Shown here: positions 19,853 to 28,790 of the stretch, in pieces
Numbering within the stretch: position 1 is the stretch's first letter
How the letters are laid out: the number at the start of each line of letters is the position of its first letter
Assembly: GCF_014698235.1 (NCBI RefSeq)
Contig: NZ_JACJSP010000002.1
Coordinates: 62,001-126,000 of the forward strand
Length of the DNA stretch: 64,000 bases
From: Limnothrix sp. FACHB-406
GTDB taxonomy: Bacteria > Cyanobacteriota > Cyanobacteriia > CACIAM-69d
Direction: 5' to 3'
Program-made: the position numbers and the translations under genes
Notes under the pieces: generated by a model
What the model was told of the DNA's origin: nothing
Database searches by the model: none
Seen by the model: only the letters and a program-made list of their open reading frames with translations

Positions 19853-22315
19853 ATGACACATGCCACGTCAGTGCCTCATGCCCGCCCTGCGGCCGATCGC
19901 GATCAGGCGTTAGTGCTTTGGTTCGATCAAGTGGGCATTGCCGATTTGCCCTTGGTTGGCGGTAAGAATGCCTCTTTGGGGGAAATGATTCGTCAGTTGA
20001 CCGCGAAGGGCGTGCGCGTTCCGAACGGATTTGCCACCACGGCGTTTGCCTACCGGTCGTTTATTCAAGAATCGGGGTTAGAAGCCAAGCTGCGGGACAT
20101 TTTTGCCACCTTGGATGTGGATAATGGCGAAAGTTTGCGGCGGTGTGGTCAAAAGGCTCGGAATTTGATTTTGCACGCGGAATTTCCGATGAATTTGCAA
20201 GAGGAAATCACCCGGGCTTACCAGGCGCTCTGTTCGCAATACGGGGCGGATGTGGATGTGGCGGTGCGATCGAGCGCCACGGCGGAAGATTTGCCCGATG
20301 CCAGCTTTGCGGGGCAACAGGAAACCTATCTGAACGTCCATGGCATGGCGGCGGTGTTGGAAGCCTGTAAGCGCTGTTTTGCGTCGATTTTCACCGATCG
20401 CGCCATTTCCTACCGCCAAATTAAGGGCTTTGACCACTTTGAAGTGGCCCTGTCCGTGGGGGTGCAAAAGATGGTGCGCTCCGACATGGACAGTTCGGGC
20501 GTGATTTTCACCCTGGACACGGAAACCGGCTTCCGGGATGTGGTGCTGGTGACGGCGGCCTATGGTTTGGGCGAAAACGTGGTGCAAGGGGCGGTGAACC
20601 CCGATGAATACGTGGTCTTTAAGCCCACCTTGGCCCAGGGCAAGCGGCCCATTCTGAGTAAGCGGCTGGGCACGAAAGAGATCAAGATGATCTATGCGCC
20701 GGGCAGCACTAAACCCACCAAGAATGTGCCAGTGGCCGTGGCCGATCGCAACCGCTATGCGATCGGGGACGATGACATTGTGCAACTGGCCCGCTGGGCG
20801 GTGATCATTGAGGATCACTATTCCGAAGTGCGTGGCGTGCCGACTCCGATGGACATCGAGTGGGCCAAAGATGGGCAAACGGGCGATTTGTTTATTGTGC
20901 AAGCCCGCCCGGAAACGGTGCAGTCCCAACGCAGCGGGAATGTGCTGCAAAACTACGTGATTACGCTGCCGCCCGAACAACGGCCACCGGTGGTGATTAC
21001 CGGTCGCAGCGTCGGTGAAAAGGTGGGCCGCGGTCGAGCAAGGGTAATTTTGGACGTGCATCGCATTGACGAGTTCGAGGCGGGTGAAGTGCTGGTGACC
21101 AACCGCACGGATCCGGACTGGGAACCGATCATGAAGAAGGCCAGCGCGATCGTCACCAACCAAGGCGGGCGCACCTGTCACGCGGCGATCATTGCCCGCG
21201 AAATGGGCATCCCGGCGATCGTGGGGGCCGGCAACGCCACCAGTGCCGTGGAAACGGGCCAAATGCTCACGGTGTCCTGTTGTGAAGGAGACGAAGGCAA
21301 GGTCTATGCCGGAGAAGTGCCCTTTGAGATTAAGGAAACTCGCCTGGATAATTTGCCCCGACCCAAGACCCAGATCTTGATGAATGTGGGCAACCCGGAA
21401 GAGGCGTTCAGTCTGGCCTCGTTGCCCTGTGATGGGGTGGGTTTGGCCCGGTTGGAGTTCATTATTGCCAACCACATCCAAGTACACCCGATGGCTCTGA
21501 TCCAGTACGACAAGCTGGAGGATAAGTCGGTGCGTAAGCAGGTGGGCGAGTTGACGCACCTGTATAAGACCAATCGTCCGCAATACTATGTGGAGAAGCT
21601 GGCCCAAGGGGTGGGCACGATCGCGGCGGCCTTCTATCCCAAGCCGGTGATTGTGCGGATGTCGGATTTCAAGACCAATGAATATGCCAACCTGCTGGGT
21701 GGGCGGCAATTCGAGCCGATCGAAGAAAACCCGATGATTGGCTGGCGCGGCGCATCTCGCTACTACGATCCGAAATTCCGGGCCGCCTTCGCGTTGGAAT
21801 GCCAGGCCCTGAAGCGGGTGCGGGACGACATGGGCTTAACCAATGTGATTCCGATGATTCCGTTCTGCCGCACACCGGAAGAGGGAATGCGGGTGTTGGA
21901 GGTGATGGCGGAAAACGGCCTGAAACGGGGCGAAAACGGCTTGCAGGTCTATGTGATGTGCGAGCTGCCGAGCAACGTGATCGCGGGCGATGCCTTCAGC
22001 GAGGTGTTTGATGGGTTCTCGATCGGCTCCAATGACCTGACGCAACTCACGTTGGGTCTCGATCGCGATTCCGCCTTGGTGGCGCACCTGTTCGATGAAC
22101 GCTGCCCGGCGGTGAAACGGATGGTTAGCATGGCGATTAAGACCGCCAAGGCCAACGGCCGCAAAATTGGGATTTGTGGTCAAGCGCCCAGTGATTACCC
22201 CGAATTTGCCCAATTCCTGGTGCAGGAGGGGATTGACTCCATCAGCTTGAACCCGGATTCGGTCTTGAAGACGCTGCTGGCGATCGCGGACATTGAAACG
22301 GAGACCGTGCCATAG
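19853..22315 (+). CDS. ppsA: Phosphoenolpyruvate synthase
   Basis: An 820-residue enzyme converting pyruvate and ATP to phosphoenolpyruvate, AMP and phosphate, for gluconeogenesis. The N-terminal ATP-grasp domain shows VGGKNASLGEMIRQL and RSSATAEDLPDASFAGQQETYLN. The central phosphohistidine swivel domain has GGRTCHAAIIARE, and the C-terminal PEP-binding TIM barrel has GSNDLTQLTLGLDRDS and the catalytic cysteine in GICGQAPSD. The ATG at 19853 was chosen over 19781 because the extra 24 residues do not belong to the family. It converges with the ABC ATPase gene, leaving 11 bp between stops. A 543-codon antisense open frame is a shadow. Confidence 0.96.
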   Translation: MTHATSVPHARPAADRDQALVLWFDQVGIADLPLVGGKNASLGEMIRQLTAKGVRVPNGFATTAFAYRSFIQESGLEAKLRDIFATLDVDNGESLRRCGQKARNLILHAEFPMNLQEEITRAYQALCSQYGADVDVAVRSSATAEDLPDASFAGQQETYLNVHGMAAVLEACKRCFASIFTDRAISYRQIKGFDHFEVALSVGVQKMVRSDMDSSGVIFTLDTETGFRDVVLVTAAYGLGENVVQGAVNPDEYVVFKPTLAQGKRPILSKRLGTKEIKMIYAPGSTKPTKNVPVAVADRNRYAIGDDDIVQLARWAVIIEDHYSEVRGVPTPMDIEWAKDGQTGDLFIVQARPETVQSQRSGNVLQNYVITLPPEQRPPVVITGRSVGEKVGRGRARVILDVHRIDEFEAGEVLVTNRTDPDWEPIMKKASAIVTNQGGRTCHAAIIAREMGIPAIVGAGNATSAVETGQMLTVSCCEGDEGKVYAGEVPFEIKETRLDNLPRPKTQILMNVGNPEEAFSLASLPCDGVGLARLEFIIANHIQVHPMALIQYDKLEDKSVRKQVGELTHLYKTNRPQYYVEKLAQGVGTIAAAFYPKPVIVRMSDFKTNEYANLLGGRQFEPIEENPMIGWRGASRYYDPKFRAAFALECQALKRVRDDMGLTNVIPMIPFCRTPEEGMRVLEVMAENGLKRGENGLQVYVMCELPSNVIAGDAFSEVFDGFSIGSNDLTQLTLGLDRDSALVAHLFDERCPAVKRMVSMAIKTAKANGRKIGICGQAPSDYPEFAQFLVQEGIDSISLNPDSVLKTLLAIADIETETVP

Positions 22316-22326
22316 CCCCTGAGCGC

Positions 22327-23106
22327 TTACGGGGTCAGGAGTCGATCGCGCATGGCCGCTGGTTTGCCGGCGGCCACAACCTGCCCGTTTTCCAGCAAAA
22401 AGGCCCCATCGCAATAGTCCAGTTCTTCGAGGCGATGGGTCACCCAAAGGGCCGTGATTCCCCGATCGTCCACTAACTGACGCACGCAGCGCACCAAGTC
22501 CAATTGACTGTCGGGGTCGAGCAGGGCGGTGGGTTCATCGAGCAACAAGACTTCGCAACGGGTGGCGATCGCTCCGGCAATGGCCACCCGTTGCTTTTGG
22601 CCGCCACTGAGGGCGTAGATCGGGCGGCGCTCCAAGTCCAAAATATTGAGTTCAGCCAGGGCGCTGCGGATTCGATCGCGCGTTTCGATCGCCGACAAAT
22701 TCTCTTCAGCTAACCCAAAGGCCACATCTGCCCCCACCGTAGGCATCACCAATTGGCGATCGGGATTTTGGAACACAAAGCCCACGGGCCGCCGCAACAA
22801 CACCTGGCCGCTGCTCGGTTGGTTTAACCCCGCCAAGAGCTGCATCAGGGTTGATTTGCCGCTGCCATTGGTTCCCAGCAGCATCCAAAATTCCCCGGCG
22901 GGCACGCTCAGGGAACAGTTTTTCAGGACGGGTTTATCAGTTGCCCACTGGAACGAGACCTGCCGCACTGCGATCGCTGGTTCCGTCACCCGATCGTTTG
23001 GGAACAATCCCCGCTCATCCGGTTTGGGCTGGCCTTGCATGGGGGCGATCGTCCTTAACAGTGCGCGATAGAGATGTTGAACCGTCCGCAAGACCGATCC
23101 AATCAC
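22327..23106 (-). CDS. ECF/CbiO-type ABC transporter ATP-binding protein
   Basis: A 259-residue ATPase. Walker A is GTNGSGKST at 78-86, the Q-loop is VFQNPDRQ, the signature LSGGQKQR, Walker B VLLLDEPTALLDPDSQ, and the H-loop histidine lies in VTHRLEEL. QNPDRQL and the A-component-like end (LLENGQVVAAGKP) place it in the energy-coupling-factor group that powers uptake of cobalt, nickel or vitamins. No S or T component lies next to it, so the substrate is unknown; it probably works with membrane subunits encoded elsewhere. An alternative start MQGQPKPD is at 23040, which would remove a poorly conserved tail. Confidence 0.85.
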   Translation of the reverse strand: MIGSVLRTVQHLYRALLRTIAPMQGQPKPDERGLFPNDRVTEPAIAVRQVSFQWATDKPVLKNCSLSVPAGEFWMLLGTNGSGKSTLMQLLAGLNQPSSGQVLLRRPVGFVFQNPDRQLVMPTVGADVAFGLAEENLSAIETRDRIRSALAELNILDLERRPIYALSGGQKQRVAIAGAIATRCEVLLLDEPTALLDPDSQLDLVRCVRQLVDDRGITALWVTHRLEELDYCDGAFLLENGQVVAAGKPAAMRDRLLTP

Positions 23107-23160
23107 AGGGCAACCTCAACCCAACGAACCAGCATGATGGTGATCAAATCCGTTGAGGAG

Positions 23161-23180
23161 CAAGGGGCTTAAGTCCCTTG
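23161..23180. repeat. Dispersed GGGGCTTxAGCCCC hairpin, copy 2
   Basis: CAAGGGGCTTAAGTCCCTTG with one mismatch in the arms, between the ABC ATPase start and the following small gene. Same family as 10426, 23645 and 49612. Confidence 0.75.
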
Positions 23181-23216
23181 TCTGGTTGAGTGGTGATTGG
23201 ATCGATCACGGCAGAT

Positions 23217-23498
23217 TTAGTTGGTTGCGCCCGTGGCGGCGGCCAAGAAACCGGCCGTCCGGCCACCCGCTTGGGCTGCGCCAGACTTATCGCTGATTTG
23301 CACAGCCACCACTTCGCTGGTCAGGATAGAAATTTTCTTGCCCACCATTTTTTCACAGGTCAAATCAAGCCATTGGGCCTGACCCGATTGCACAAAACCC
23401 AAAATTTCCGCATAGAGCGCTTCCGCATCTTCCGCATTCTTGCGCTGCACCGAAAACGTGGCGGGCGAACTCTTGAGAGCAACTTCGATCGTGAACAT
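23217..23498 (-). CDS. Conserved small cyanobacterial protein of unknown function
   Basis: A 93-residue soluble protein without signal peptide or membrane segment. The sequence MFTIEVALKSSPATFSVQRKNAEDAEALYAEIL is a plausible beta-alpha start, followed by a Trp-containing strand (AQWLDLTCEKMVGKKISILTSEVVAVQI) and a flexible Gly/Ala-rich tail. I recognise it as a typical cyanobacterial hypothetical protein, but assign no function. The codon use matches its neighbours. It stands alone between two hairpin repeats. Confidence 0.7.
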   Translation of the reverse strand: MFTIEVALKSSPATFSVQRKNAEDAEALYAEILGFVQSGQAQWLDLTCEKMVGKKISILTSEVVAVQISDKSGAAQAGGRTAGFLAAATGATN

Positions 23499-23644
23499 AG
23501 CACTGGAAACCAGAAACAGCTTGGGAGTTGGCCGATTCAGCCTTCATCGAGTGGGGCGCAGCCGGGATCATCTTAGCGCGGTGGCCAAGGCGCGATCGCC
23601 CAGAAAACCGATCACACCCCCACCGCGATCGCACCGTGAGGGGG

Positions 23645-23664
23645 CAAGGGGCTGAAGCCCCTTG
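23645..23664. repeat. Dispersed GGGGCTTxAGCCCC hairpin, copy 3
   Basis: CAAGGGGCTGAAGCCCCTTG, arms nearly perfect, positioned 36 bp after the asd stop. It could act as a terminator-like structure for asd (minus strand), but the recurrence elsewhere suggests a repeat family. Confidence 0.8.
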
Positions 23665-23700
23665 TCTGCACCTGACCGGCCCCTTGATTTACCTGTTGCT

Positions 23701-24732
23701 TTAACGGGCGGATTTGCGCTTCACCCAGCCTTTTTCCACCAGCAGTTCCGCGATTTGCACCGCATTCAGGGCCGCACCCTTGCGAATTTGGTCGCCACAG
23801 AGCCACAGGTCGATCGCATTGGGGTTGGAAATATCTTGGCGAATCCGACCCACCAACACGTCGTCTTTGCCGCTGGCATCGATCGGCATCGGGAAATAGT
23901 TGCGCTCCCAATCTTCCAGCAGCGTCACACCGGCCGCCGATTTCAGGATCTCGCGGGCGCGATCGACCGGGAACGGCTCCGCAAATTCCAAATTCAGCGC
24001 CTCCGAGTGGGCCCGCAACACCGGCACGCGCACGCAAGTGGCCGTCACCCGTAGGGCTTCGGTGCCAAAGATTTTGCGGGTTTCGTTCACCATTTTCATT
24101 TCTTCTTCGCAGTAGCCATTGGCTCCCAGGGGCGAATTGTGTGGGAACAGGTTAAAGGCCAAGGGATAGGGCAAAATTTCCGCCACCGGCTCCCCCCCAT
24201 CCAAAATCGCCCGTGATTGCACCTTTACCTCTTCCATGGCCCGAGCGCCCGCGCCGCTGGCCGATTGGTAGGTGGCGGCCACAATCCGCTGGATCGGTTG
24301 CACCAAATGCAAGGGCCAAGTGGCCACCGCCATCAGGATCGTAGTGCAGTTGGGGTTGGCGATGATCCCTTCGTGGTCGGCCGCTGCGTCGGGGTTCACT
24401 TCGGGCACCACCAGGGGCACATCGGGCCGCATCCGAAAGGCGCTGGAATTATCGATCGTCACGGCTCCAGCAGCCACGATCGTGTCAATCCAAGCCTTGG
24501 AGGTGCTGCCGCCGGCCGAGGCCAGGACAATATCCACGTCCTTGAACGCCTCGGCGGTGGTGGCTTCTACGGTCAGGGTTTCGCCGCCAAAGGTACAGGT
24601 CTGGCCGGCCGATCGCGCCGAAGCCAGCAACTTCAGTTCTGCGATCGGGAACTGCCGTTCTTCCAGCAATTGCAGCAGCTCCGTACCCACAGCGCCCGTA
24701 GCGCCCAAAATGGCGACGCGATATCCAGCCAA
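23701..24732 (-). CDS. asd: Aspartate-semialdehyde dehydrogenase
   Basis: A 343-residue NADPH enzyme reducing aspartyl phosphate to aspartate semialdehyde, the branch point to lysine, methionine, threonine and diaminopimelate. Seen are the N-terminal GATGAVGTEL loop, the catalytic cysteine in NPNCTTI, the conserved YQSASGAGA, and the RVPVLRAHSEAL segment with catalytic histidine. The canonical N-terminus begins at a TTG codon (24730-24732) with GGGGAGAG upstream as a Shine-Dalgarno. An in-frame ATG at 24795 adds 21 residues lacking family similarity, so TTG is my preference. It is divergent from tig. Confidence 0.93.
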   Translation of the reverse strand: MAGYRVAILGATGAVGTELLQLLEERQFPIAELKLLASARSAGQTCTFGGETLTVEATTAEAFKDVDIVLASAGGSTSKAWIDTIVAAGAVTIDNSSAFRMRPDVPLVVPEVNPDAAADHEGIIANPNCTTILMAVATWPLHLVQPIQRIVAATYQSASGAGARAMEEVKVQSRAILDGGEPVAEILPYPLAFNLFPHNSPLGANGYCEEEMKMVNETRKIFGTEALRVTATCVRVPVLRAHSEALNLEFAEPFPVDRAREILKSAAGVTLLEDWERNYFPMPIDASGKDDVLVGRIRQDISNPNAIDLWLCGDQIRKGAALNAVQIAELLVEKGWVKRKSAR

Positions 24733-24981
24733 GGTCTTCTCTCCCCAGGAACGCCAAAAACTAGCCAACTCGATCGCCCATGCAGAGGGGCGCATTTCAG
24801 CTAGGATAGTCTATTGCGGTTCATCTGGCGTAGCTTGCCCGTCAACGTCGCACCTCGCTTCAGCACGATGCCGCAGCACTATGCCAGCGCCGCACGTCGC
24901 TCGGTTATAGGTCTGGCTATGGCCAGCTTGTGTTGCAAGTTTCGTTGAGTCCGTTTCGTTTTGTCAGTTGTTGGATCATCC

Positions 24982-26469
24982 ATGAAAGTCACCCAGGAAA
25001 AACTGTCCGCCAGTCAGGTTAGCCTCACGATCGAAGTGCCCGCTGAACTGTCGGCCAAGGTCTACGAAGACACCCTCAGTAAGTACGCCAAAGCCGTCAA
25101 ACTTCCTGGGTTCCGCAAGGGCAAAGTGCCCCGCGCCGTGTTGATTCAGCAAATTGGCCCCGCCGCCCTCAAGGCCGCCAGTCTGGATGAGTTGGTGGAA
25201 GCGGGCGTGAAAGCCGCCATCAAGCAAGAAAAAATCGAACCCGCCGGCCAGGCCCAAATCACCTCCTCCGAAGAGGAATTGTTCTCGAAGTTTGAGCCGG
25301 GCCAAACCCTGACCTTTGCGGTCAAGCTGGATGTGGTTCCCGACATTGACCTGCCCCCCTACAGCGGCTTGACCGTTCAGGCCGAGCGCGTTGATCCCGA
25401 TCCCAGCCGGGTCGATCGGATCCTGGAACAGCAACGGGAATCCTCCGCCGACTTGATTCCCGTGGAAGGTCGCCCGGCCCAGTTGGGCGATGCTGTGGTG
25501 ATTGACTACAAAGGAACCCTTACCCCCGAAGAAGGCAAAACCGATCCGGAAGATCTCTCCGGTCTGGAAGCGACGGATTTCCAAGTGGATTTGGATCAGA
25601 AGAAATTCATCCCCGGCTTTGTGGATGGGATCGTGGGCATGAATGCCGGTGAGAGCAAGTCAATCACCGTGCGCTTCCCGGCGGATTACGGCCGCGAAGA
25701 CCTGCAAGATCGCGAAGTCACCTTTGAGATCACCCTGCATGACATCAAAGAGCGCGAACTGCCCGAGCTGACCGACGAATTCATCAAGTCGATCAGCAAA
25801 TACGAAACCCTGGCGGATCTGCGGGCTGAGTTTGAGTCCCAGTACCAACAGGAAGCCGACGAGCAAACCGAGCAGAACAAGGAAGCAGCCCTGATTGCCG
25901 CCTTGATTGACAATGTGGATGTGGATTTGCCCGAAAGCCTGGTGCAGCAAGAGGTGCGCGGGATTGTGAACCAGTCCATGTATCAACTGCAAAGCCAGGG
26001 CATTGATGTGCGCAAGTTCATGAACGATGAACTGATGGCCAACATGCAGCAAACGGCGCGCCCAGATGCCATTCGGCAAGTGAAGACGGATTTGGTGCTG
26101 CGGGCTGTGGGTCGCAAAGAGTCGATCGAGGTCAGCGATGAGGAAGTGCAAACCCGCGCGAAGGAGCTGAAGGCGGCCCTTTCTGGCCAAAAGGTCGATC
26201 GCGCTCGGTTGGAATCCGTGGTTTACGAAGACCTGTACCGGGGCAAGGTGCTGACTTGGTTGAAGGAAAACAACAGCTTTGAGCTGCTGGAACCCGGTTC
26301 CCTGAGCCAGGCGGAAGAGTCAGAAGCAACCGAAGCGGAGGAAACCCCCGCCGCTGAAGCCACGGTCGATGTGACCGCTGAGAGCGCCGCCGACACTGAC
26401 ACCGACGACACCGACGCAGCCGGTAAAAAGGGCGCGGCCAAGAAGGGCAAGGGCAAGAAGGCCGACTAA
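24982..26469 (+). CDS. tig: Trigger factor (ribosome-associated chaperone)
   Basis: A 495-residue chaperone and peptidyl-prolyl isomerase at the ribosome exit tunnel. The N-domain shows the ribosome-binding signature PGFRKGKVPR. The FKBP-type isomerase domain (about 155-245) and a helical C-domain (about 265-430) follow. The tail beyond 435 is unusual low-complexity: an acidic, Ala/Thr-rich stretch (EATEAEETPAAEATVD) then Lys-rich (KKGAAKKGKGKK). The ATG at 24982 gives the conserved MKVTQEKL start; TTG at 24961 is in frame but unlikely. In many cyanobacteria tig precedes clpP and clpX; here it does not. Confidence 0.95.
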   Translation: MKVTQEKLSASQVSLTIEVPAELSAKVYEDTLSKYAKAVKLPGFRKGKVPRAVLIQQIGPAALKAASLDELVEAGVKAAIKQEKIEPAGQAQITSSEEELFSKFEPGQTLTFAVKLDVVPDIDLPPYSGLTVQAERVDPDPSRVDRILEQQRESSADLIPVEGRPAQLGDAVVIDYKGTLTPEEGKTDPEDLSGLEATDFQVDLDQKKFIPGFVDGIVGMNAGESKSITVRFPADYGREDLQDREVTFEITLHDIKERELPELTDEFIKSISKYETLADLRAEFESQYQQEADEQTEQNKEAALIAALIDNVDVDLPESLVQQEVRGIVNQSMYQLQSQGIDVRKFMNDELMANMQQTARPDAIRQVKTDLVLRAVGRKESIEVSDEEVQTRAKELKAALSGQKVDRARLESVVYEDLYRGKVLTWLKENNSFELLEPGSLSQAEESEATEAEETPAAEATVDVTAESAADTDTDDTDAAGKKGAAKKGKGKKAD

Positions 26470-26978
26470 CCCAAGGCCGGCTAGCGGTTGGTCTCGCTGT
26501 GGTGTCTCATGCAGGTAGCTAATGCAGGTGGCTGATATGGGCCATAGGCAAAACTAGTGAGCCAACAACAAGGCTGATCGCCCGATCGGGATCGGAGCAA
26601 TCCCTAGGTTCTCCGACCCGATCGCGCCCTAACTGAGCCACCGCCAGCGATCGCCCCAGCGCAACCCCGAAACAGCCCGGATCCCCGGTGGTTTCGCTGT
26701 GATTTCCCTTGATCCGCCGCGATCTCGTACCCGATCTCGTAAAGTTTCTGAGCGATCGGTCAAATCGTCAGAGCTGGAGTTTTGCTTGTGGTAATCTGGA
26801 TTTGCCTCGTATCAAGCATGGCGTGCCAAATCCCTCAAGGACTTGTCTAGGCAGGGGAACGGCGGTTCAGGAACTAACCTTGGCTTTGGGAAATTTTCCA
26901 TGTTTTGGCCGAGGAAAGATGTCAAGATTGGTCTGAGTCAAAAGACTGATTTAGTAACGGTTTAGAGGATAGGTCAGC
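26470..26978. other. Intergenic region between tig and trxA
   Basis: A 509-bp spacer. Near its left end ATGCAGGT(A/G)GCT occurs twice (26509-26533). A strong hairpin at 26583-26624 follows. The rest, becoming AT-richer toward 26900, probably carries the trxA promoter. No coding frame is convincing. Confidence 0.5.
26583..26624 (+). terminator. Strong hairpin downstream of tig
   Basis: Arms CGATCGGGaTCGGAG (26583-26597) and CTCCGACCCGATCG (26611-26624) pair along 14 bp with one bulged A and a 13-nt loop. It lies about 115 bp after the tig stop. No T-tract follows, so termination would not be of the classical intrinsic type; a role in mRNA 3' stability is as likely. Confidence 0.55.
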
Positions 26979-27305
26979 ATGGCGGCAGCAACGGCAGTTA
27001 CCGACGCAAACTTCGAGGCAGAAGTGCTCCAAAGCACAGTCCCAGTATTGGTAGATTTCTGGGCACCCTGGTGCGGGCCTTGTCGGATGGTAGCGCCGGT
27101 GGTTGATGAAATCGCCCAAGAATTTGACAAAAAAGTGAAGGTTGTGAAGCTGAACACCGATGAAAATCCTGGCATTGCAAGCCAGTACGGTATCCGCAGC
27201 ATTCCTACCCTCATGATTTTCAAGGGTGGCGATCGCGTGGATATGGTTGTGGGCGCAGTGCCGAAGACCACGTTGGCCGGCACACTTGCCAAGTACGTTG
27301 ATTAG
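26979..27305 (+). CDS. trxA: Thioredoxin (m/y-type TrxA)
   Basis: A 108-residue thioredoxin that reduces target disulfides using electrons from ferredoxin- or NADPH-thioredoxin reductase. The active site WCGPC is at 31-35, preceded by VLVDFWAP, with the cis-proline at SIPTL and the C-terminal glycine-rich GAVPKTTL. Length and sequence are those of the essential cyanobacterial TrxA (m-type) rather than minor paralogues. A GAGGATAGGTCAGC leader may supply the ribosome site. An intrinsic terminator follows at 27390. Confidence 0.96.
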   Translation: MAAATAVTDANFEAEVLQSTVPVLVDFWAPWCGPCRMVAPVVDEIAQEFDKKVKVVKLNTDENPGIASQYGIRSIPTLMIFKGGDRVDMVVGAVPKTTLAGTLAKYVD

Positions 27306-27389
27306 AGCAAAGCCAAGGGGCGAGTTCTGGCTCAGGTCAGCAGACGTTTTTAAAGTCCCTGAAACTGAACTGAAATTCATCGGTTTGAA

Positions 27390-27420
27390 GAGCCTGGCCT
27401 TGCCAGGTTCTTTTGTTTTG
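27390..27420 (+). terminator. Intrinsic terminator of trxA
   Basis: Stem GAGCCTGG / CCAGGTTC (27390-27397 and 27403-27410, one G-U pair) with loop CCTTG, then TTTTGTTTTG. It is a good Rho-independent structure about 85 bp past the trxA stop. The bases up to 27609 hold more T-rich runs and the promoter of the next gene. Confidence 0.8.
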
Positions 27421-27609
27421 GGCTGCTTTGTTCTGTTTTGCCTCGTTTTGCCCTGTTTTCGATTTCTTGGAGGCTGTTTGGGGCGATTGTGACTCCTGGG
27501 CGCGGAAGCAACGTTAACGGCAATTTAAGGGGGGATCGCTGGGGATCGTAAAGTGAGATATTGAAGAAAAGTACAGATTGCGCTGGCCCAAGCAAGCCAG
27601 GGAGGGACT

Positions 27610-28689
27610 GTGGCCTTTTCGTCATTATCCGTAGACCGTCGAAACAGTGGAGAACGGTTACGCCATCAGATGGTGGATTTGCTCGATCGCCTGGAAACCC
27701 TTCCCAACAGCGGCCTGGTGCAATTAGCCCTTGAAACTGTTTTGGAATTGGCCGACAGCCACGCCGATCGCCTGGATTGGAAAATTCTGAACGGTGCGCT
27801 GATCGACATGCAACGGGCGATCGAGGTGTTCTATCCCTATCGCCATGTGCGGAAGGTGGCCATCTTTGGCTCGGCCCGCACACCCGAACAAGAGCCGGAA
27901 TATGAGGCGGCCTTGACTTTTGCCCGTTGCATCACGGCTCGGGGCTTCATGGCCATCACGGGAGCCGGCCCAGGCATTATGCAGGCGGCCAACGAGGGGG
28001 CCGGCCGGGAAAAATCCTTTGGCCTCAATATCCAATTGCCCTTTGAGCAAACCTCTAATCCCCACATTGACGGGGATCCCAAGCTGGTGAACTTCAAGTA
28101 TTTCTTTACGCGCAAACTGTTCTTCTTGCGCGAAAGCGATGCGGTGGCGCTGTTTCCCGGGGGCTTTGGCACACAGGATGAGGCGTTTGAGTGCCTCACG
28201 CTGTCGCAAACGGGTAAGTTTGGCCCGGCTCCCATTGTGCTGCTCGATCGCCCCGGTGGAGACTATTGGCAAACCTGGGAAGCCTACCACCGTGACCACC
28301 TGCTGCACCGTGGCCTGATCAGCCCCGAAGATTTGAATTTGTATTTCATGACCGATCGCCCGGCCGCCGCCTGTGACTATATCGCCGACTTCTATCGGAT
28401 TTATCATTCCAGTCGCTATGTGGGCGATCGGCTGGTGTTGCGATTGCGAACGGAACTGTCGGATGAATGGTTGGCAAAACTGAACGAAACCTTCAGTGAC
28501 ATTTTGGTCAGTGGGGCGATCGAAAAGTCCGCCGCTCTGCCCGCAGAACGCAACAGCCCTACGGTGGGGTTGCCGCGCTTGGTGATGACGTTTAACCAAC
28601 GGGATTTGGGTCGGTTGCACCAGTTAATTCACCAAATCAATCAATTTCAGCCTGCCACGACGCTGTTTCCGCATCCGGAGGTGAAATAG
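27610..28689 (+). CDS. LOG-family protein (putative nucleotide phosphoribohydrolase)
   Basis: A 359-residue member of the TIGR00730/LOG superfamily. The Rossmann-type core includes VAIFGSARTPEQEP at 83-96, ITGAGPGIMQAANEGA at 116-131 and the diagnostic PGGFGTQDE at 183-191. LOG proteins cleave nucleoside monophosphates (cytokinin riboside 5'-monophosphate in plants); many were historically called lysine decarboxylases. N-terminal 75 and C-terminal 90 residues extend beyond the core and are typical of the longer cyanobacterial variant. Translation starts at GTG (27610), preceded by AGGGAGG. Physiological substrate here is unknown. Confidence 0.88.
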   Translation: MAFSSLSVDRRNSGERLRHQMVDLLDRLETLPNSGLVQLALETVLELADSHADRLDWKILNGALIDMQRAIEVFYPYRHVRKVAIFGSARTPEQEPEYEAALTFARCITARGFMAITGAGPGIMQAANEGAGREKSFGLNIQLPFEQTSNPHIDGDPKLVNFKYFFTRKLFFLRESDAVALFPGGFGTQDEAFECLTLSQTGKFGPAPIVLLDRPGGDYWQTWEAYHRDHLLHRGLISPEDLNLYFMTDRPAAACDYIADFYRIYHSSRYVGDRLVLRLRTELSDEWLAKLNETFSDILVSGAIEKSAALPAERNSPTVGLPRLVMTFNQRDLGRLHQLIHQINQFQPATTLFPHPEVK

Positions 28690-28790
28690 TTGCCGACGGG
28701 TGCTCCCGGCTGTGAATTCGCCCTTGGCTTGAGCAAGGCCAACCCTCAATGCCAAGATGACGATCGCCCTTTGGATTGTGGTGGTGGTTC

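Noticed and set aside
20078-21709. A 543-codon antisense frame within ppsA
   Set aside because: It mirrors a strongly conserved gene of high GC; composition and His/Gly-rich sequence are those of a shadow frame.
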